This document shows positions 59,888 to 64,000 of a DNA stretch of 64,000 nt, piece by piece. Where the stretch lies: positions 124,001 through 188,000 of the forward strand of contig JAADKB010000012.1 in NCBI GenBank assembly GCA_009982845.1, written 5' to 3'. Numbering within the stretch: the stretch's first letter is position 1; every line of letters starts with the position of its first letter. Source of the DNA: Delphinella strobiligena. Lineage: Eukaryota; Ascomycota; Dothideomycetes; Dothideales; Dothioraceae. The notes under the pieces are model-generated. The model was not told where the DNA came from. It saw only the letters and a program-made list of their open reading frames with translations, and did not search any database. The translations under genes and the position numbers were made by a program.

Positions 59888-60911
59888 GGAGCCAGTTGAA
59901 CTCTTTCAGCGCTTCCAACGATTCTTCGATTGCCTCCTTAAGCGCCGTTTAAGTGTGAATTCTTGCCATGGCGCGAAATAGACTGAGAAGTCGTGTTTTA
60001 GTAGCAAGGCGTGGAGAAAGATCAATTTGCGCAAGAAAAATCTTACCCGTGATACGTCCGAGCTTCCCAAAATCGCCTTGTTCTGGAAGTATCTCTGCGT
60101 ACTCGGCGATACCTCGAGACCAATCTTGATGGGGCTTAAGTGCCTCTCCGTAGATCTCTTCGGCTACGCTGTACAGGCCGAGCCTGCTGTGTTTTACAGA
60201 TATCTCTAGCTCTGCTGGGACATCCTCATGAGATTATTTCTCGAGATCGAGCACAGCCATTGACATAGAGTCGCATGATGGTCTAATCCCTGTTTGTAGT
60301 TATTGGCTCCATCATCGTAACCTCGAAGGTAGCTGCTGAGGCTGAAAAGATATAAGCTTAAATGTTGATATGTAGTTTGAGTCTATATTGAACTTTGTAT
60401 TTCTTTGAAGGTAACCATGATAGAGGAAATCGTACCGGCTTACATTTGTAGGGCAAGTACACCATTTGTCGTCTCTGTCAGCTGCTGATCTCATGGCCTC
60501 AGCTTTGAGTGGTTCGATGCAGGTGCATGTCATGTACTGCCGAAAATCAGCGCCACGTCAGATGATCCACACGTCTATGTCTCCACTGGGCCGAGATGGC
60601 GCTACAATATCCTTGGAAGGCACGTTTCGACATGGTCTGCGGTTCAGAGTAGGCAGAGAACGTCAAATCTAGGCTGCCTTCATTGACAAGCTTTCGACTT
60701 GGCCACCTCATGGATTGTATACACCAGAGTGGAAATGTCCACATCTTACCCAAACTATAAGCCAAACCAAGCCATCGGGCAGGCACAGTTGGCAAGGCAC
60801 GGGTCGAGTGCACGTTATTGATATATCGTTCACAGTGGGGGATATTGAGGGAGCCAGCACAGCAAACCCACCAGGGACAATCAGCAGAGCAAAAAACAGA
60901 AGGCGGCAAGT
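59888..60911. other. No complete gene seen
   Basis: The right part (60540-60911) may hold 5' exons of the next plus-strand gene, but I could not build an in-frame model. Confidence 0.4.
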
Positions 60912-61415
60912 TTGCTATTTCGATTTAAATCTGTCCAGTCTGACACCTTCTCGTTGCGGCATGCTGAAGTCTGTATGGAGTTTTGCACCCCTGCGAATGA
61001 AAGCTGTGGACCATTCATCCATAGCTATGCCCCTGAACGGATGGTGGACGAGCCTGTCGCCGGACACGAAACCAAAGGCAGAAGGTTGGAGCCTGAATTG
61101 AACCTGGGGGGCATCGCAGGCGAAATTGGGGGCAAGCTTGGCAGTTTTGAGCGTTACTCAGACTATACATACGATGATCGCTGGAGTTTTATGGGCCACA
61201 CACCGAAGGGCTCTTATACGGCCATTGCATGGAACTTAGACAACCAAATCAAGGAAGGCGGATCAACAGAGCGGCCATTCACGACTGGGACAATCCTCCT
61301 ACTGCAAGGGGAACCCACATCCAAGCCATTTTTTGTGAACTTAGAGATCGATGGGAAGCTGAAGTCGAAAAGACCTAAATGGAAAATATTCAAAACGAAT
61401 TCAGGAACCATTTGA
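60912..61415 (+). CDS. Fungal hypothetical protein, 3' part, possibly truncated
   Basis: The open frame reads LLFRFKSVQSDTFSLRHAEV, CMEFCTPANESCGPFIHSYA and PERMVDEPVAG. Later segments are RRLEPELNLGGIAGEIGG, YDDRWSFMGHTPKGSYTAIA and PFFVNLEIDGKLKSKRPKWK. I remember this pattern (acidic APxRMVD block, DxRWxFxG, then a beta-rich domain ending in a TD.DLV.L helix) from a large uncharacterised ascomycete family. The frame stops with TGA at 61413-61415. The same frame then continues SADLVPGASSTDLNDLVRTM, which looks like the missing C-terminal helix. The 5' exons are not resolved. This may be a truncated allele or a pseudogene. Confidence 0.5.
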   Translation: MLFRFKSVQSDTFSLRHAEVCMEFCTPANESCGPFIHSYAPERMVDEPVAGHETKGRRLEPELNLGGIAGEIGGKLGSFERYSDYTYDDRWSFMGHTPKGSYTAIAWNLDNQIKEGGSTERPFTTGTILLLQGEPTSKPFFVNLEIDGKLKSKRPKWKIFKTNSGTI

Positions 61416-61503
61416 TCAGCAGATCTGGTGCCTGGAGCATCGTCGACCGATCTGAATGACTTGGTGCGTACAATGACGACCATGCAGCACCTGGTGAGAA
61501 ATC

Positions 61504-61692
61504 CTACTCCTTGAGTCTCCAAGGCTGATCAAGATACTGATTCGAGGCTCGCAGAATTTTCTGACGTATGCGAAGCACAACAGCAATCGCAATCGCACCC
61601 ACAGCTGCCATAAACAGCGCGGCCGCGATCGACCTGACTTTATACTTCATCGAGAACGTGATCTGGTTCGCCTCGACCAGTCGTTGCTTGGA
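61504..61692 (-). CDS. Orphan terminal exon with one membrane segment
   Basis: After a good acceptor (ATAATCAG at 61693-61700), the minus strand reads SKQRLVEANQITFSMKYKVR. Next is the hydrophobic SIAAALFMAAVGAIAIAVVL, then RIRQKILRASNQYLDQPW and a stop, 62 residues. This looks like the C-terminus of a single-pass membrane protein. I could not find its upstream exons in 61700-62200. Confidence 0.4.
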   Translation of the reverse strand, partial: SKQRLVEANQITFSMKYKVRSIAAALFMAAVGAIAIAVVLRIRQKILRASNQYLDQPWRLKE

Positions 61693-61700
61693 CTGATTAT

Positions 61701-63405
61701 TGCATAGACGTCAAAGACAAGCTCCGAGGATGGGGTCCATGGCGCGGTGCGGTGAAACTTCAGGCTTCAGGAAAAACTGGGCCTTTGCGACTGCTGTCGT
61801 CCTTAGGTCTAAAGATCCTGAGACCAAGGAATTAGCAACAAGGTAAATATTGACAGAAAGATCCAATGAAACACATTTGCTCTGCCATCCTAAAAGGCAC
61901 CATTCAGGATGAAGATAGCAAGCGAGACGTCTCGGAGCCTGGTACTGAAGCTCTTGCAGGCAACCTAGGCGGCCTTCAGATACATCCCGCTGATGGCTTC
62001 TCCAGATGGAGATTGAGGCTCACGGAACCCCTAACATACTACGAATGTCCAAGCAAAGCCAACAAGACATGTTGACGGGAAGCAATTGTGGTGTAGCGCT
62101 CTCTAGTGTCCGGTCAGAGGGATAGCATTCGCAACGGCCAACCTCAGCGCAAGCCCCTTGAACGAGCGGTCGTTTGCAGTTGCTGTCGTTGGCCGCAATC
62201 ATCATCGCGACGGGTATCAGCTGATGGATGGAGGGAACGCCGCAGACGAACTGATCAAATGTCCTGCTTTCATAGCTAGTTTGCGTTCATTTGCCCAGAA
62301 TCCGAAGCGTTATATGCCAGGGACGTTGTTGCCTCGATCCTCCGCCCATGATGACCGGAGATTGTGTTACACCATTCCTCATAACAACTCGGATTTTGCA
62401 ATCAGGTCGAGCATCATACGAGAAAGCCGAGTCAAGAACCCAGGACGCTACAGCCACACTTCACCCTCGTATCTCCATGCTGCTAAGGAAATTGCCTTGT
62501 GACAATACCATAATAATGTCATATACACTGTGCAGCAGGGTCATGATTATTTTGGTCCCTGCGGCTGTAATCCGGCTTCTAGCATCAGGAGGGTGCAGTT
62601 CATATCAGATTGCCCTGTTGCCATAGAAGAGTATGCAGCAACGTTGTCCAGCTCCACGCAAAGTCGCCACTGCCGCTTAATCAAACATACACATACAGGG
62701 TCCGAGGGGTCCTGAGCCCAGGCAACGACTCTCGCTAAAAAGCAGCGAAGCCTGCCACGTTATAGCTTATCTCACAACGTGACGGCCACGTTCTAATGCA
62801 ACAGATCATGACAGAAATTGAGAACTGTGTAGCATTTGTTTTGTTTGAAGTCGGTCATGGAGATTGTTCAGATCATTACGGATCGAAGATCAGCTTCTGT
62901 GATGGCCTACGACCTCTTCACAAAATGATCGGGCCATCGTGAAAGGAACGGCCATTTGAAACTTGGTTCGGCGCGACGTTGCGGGCCGAGGCTCGACAGC
63001 TTGGCGGTAAAGGCCACGAAATTGAGGTATGACTCCTTGTAACCGCTTAGCATGACATTACGAACACCGAAAATTGCTGCCGCATGAATAAAGTTTGTAC
63101 AAAAAACGCAATCCGCAAGGAGAGTAAGAAAGGGCTATCGTAAGCGGAGCCGCACTGGGCTTATAGCTCAACCCACATTGACCAAATGACCGTTAGAGGA
63201 ATGACGCATCCCCAGTCATCAGCAAAGCAGGAACATAGAAACTGTACCCCATCACCGATGGGGTCCAATCGGTCTCGATCATGTAAAGTATTCATCGTAT
63301 CGTCGATCCAGACTCTTCCAGCGGTAAAATGGACAACGTGCAATATAAACAGATGAGGATGTCTTCTACTCCCCTCAAGTCTACGCTTCTCGCATGCTGT
63401 ACCAA
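61701..63405. other. No gene supported
   Basis: Short frames on both strands (for example 61866-62075 and 62158-62502) have no family motif or splice model. It may contain gene debris. Confidence 0.45.
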
Positions 63406-63915
63406 ATGTCCACAAATTCCGGATCAACATCCAATAGCAATCACCTGCATCAGGTCAATGAATCCACAGCAATGAATAGCAGCACTCCATCAGCCTCCTC
63501 AGCACTTGTGTATGGCAACTCTGGAATTCCAAGAAGACCATCAGTACAGGCTCGGCAGCAAAGCTACACGCGTTCATTTCCTTCCGATCAACCAACAGGT
63601 CTGTCGCCGGCCACGCTCTCTTTGGCTAAGGAAGTGCTTCGTTCTGGACGACTAGAAAAATCGCACTGCCATGCCAGCGTCTTTGCTGGCGGTCTTCAAT
63701 GGCTACTCAATTCAACTGCTCAAACAAAACCGTCGCTAAGGTCATCTCAATCACGATCACAGCAGACCTCGCTCACTGAGGATGTGATTCAATTATTCAA
63801 TGCCGAGCACGAGGGAAAGGAACGAATAACAGAAGTGGCCAACGACACCCACAACACTGAAGCCTGGGTAGCTAATCAGTCCGACCACATGGACGAGACA
63901 AGCTGTTCTCCTTGA
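63406..63915 (+). CDS. Hypothetical protein, Ser/Asn/Gln-rich
   Basis: This open frame has 169 residues from the second in-frame ATG (MSTNSGSTSNSN); the ATG at 63394 would add four residues. The N-terminal half is Ser/Asn-rich and disordered. A short block that may be structured follows (LSPATLSLAKEVLRSGRLEK, then SVFAGGLQWLL). The rest is polar with acidic residues towards the end. There is no signal peptide, membrane segment or known motif. The composition is more protein-like than nearby chance frames, but no function can be assigned. Confidence 0.45.
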   Translation: MSTNSGSTSNSNHLHQVNESTAMNSSTPSASSALVYGNSGIPRRPSVQARQQSYTRSFPSDQPTGLSPATLSLAKEVLRSGRLEKSHCHASVFAGGLQWLLNSTAQTKPSLRSSQSRSQQTSLTEDVIQLFNAEHEGKERITEVANDTHNTEAWVANQSDHMDETSCSP

Positions 63916-64000
63916 TCACACGATGCAGGTCCTGGAGAAGGTTCCGCCTATGTTTTAGAAGACGGACTCTATCCTTGATCCCGTAATTCACCACCATTAC

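Noticed and set aside
1..64000. CRISPR arrays, bacterial operons or ribosome binding sites
   Set aside because: The window is a eukaryotic nuclear sequence; no regularly spaced identical repeats are present.

Overview
The window looks like nuclear DNA of a filamentous ascomycete (Pezizomycotina, probably a Dothideomycete; the class is an inference). The evidence is short GT-AG introns of about 45-80 bases with CTRAC/CTGAC-like branch points, a typical fungal gene set (Sec61 beta, Noc3, Nip7, an ATRR-type carboxylate reductase, an MHYT hybrid histidine kinase, F-box and PAN-domain proteins), a dispersed 5S rRNA gene, intron-containing tRNA genes, and retrotransposon copies decayed in the manner of repeat-induced point mutation (RIP). 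I resolved most gene models by finding splice sites that keep the frame. Several genes are therefore longer than any single open frame.

Layout. 0.8-1.7 kb: Sec61 beta (-). 2.6-4.2 kb: a five-exon conserved 409-residue protein (-). 6.7-7.7 kb: a WW-like protein with an internal 41-codon duplication (+). 8.9-9.9 kb: an F-box-like, Cys-rich protein (+). 10.2-11.3 kb: a four-exon membrane protein (-). 13.25 kb: tRNA-Val(CAC). 13.4-19.7 kb: a near-full-length Tad-like LINE (copy A) followed at once by a short related insertion (copy C). 20.8 kb: tRNA-Lys(CTT). 22.0-25.2 kb: MHYT hybrid histidine kinase (+). 26.0-26.7 kb: a broken small gene. 26.9-32.8 kb: a second LINE (copy B) in inverted orientation. 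32.9 kb: 5S rRNA. 33-41 kb: accessory region with gene remnants, a frameshifted CorA-like gene and an intact divergent protein kinase. 44.1-48.0 kb: a 1278-residue A-T-R-SDR enzyme (-). 48.8-49.4 kb: a small acidic-tailed protein (-). 50.5-53.6 kb: the divergent ribosome-biogenesis pair NOC3 / NIP7. 54.4-56.0 kb: a receptor-like protein with three PAN-like modules. 56-64 kb: gene-poor, with unassigned or broken genes and one hypothetical gene at the end.

Main point of interest. The three LINE-family insertions, each with its own target-site duplication, all lie about 95-120 bases upstream of an RNA polymerase III gene (tRNA-Val twice, 5S rRNA once). All have their 5' end facing that gene. The three target sequences are unrelated. 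This suggests a non-LTR retrotransposon that targets the upstream flank of Pol III genes by position rather than sequence. Copies A and B are heavily decayed with RIP-type C-to-T / G-to-A changes, while the 334-base copy C is not, as expected if it is below the length threshold for RIP.
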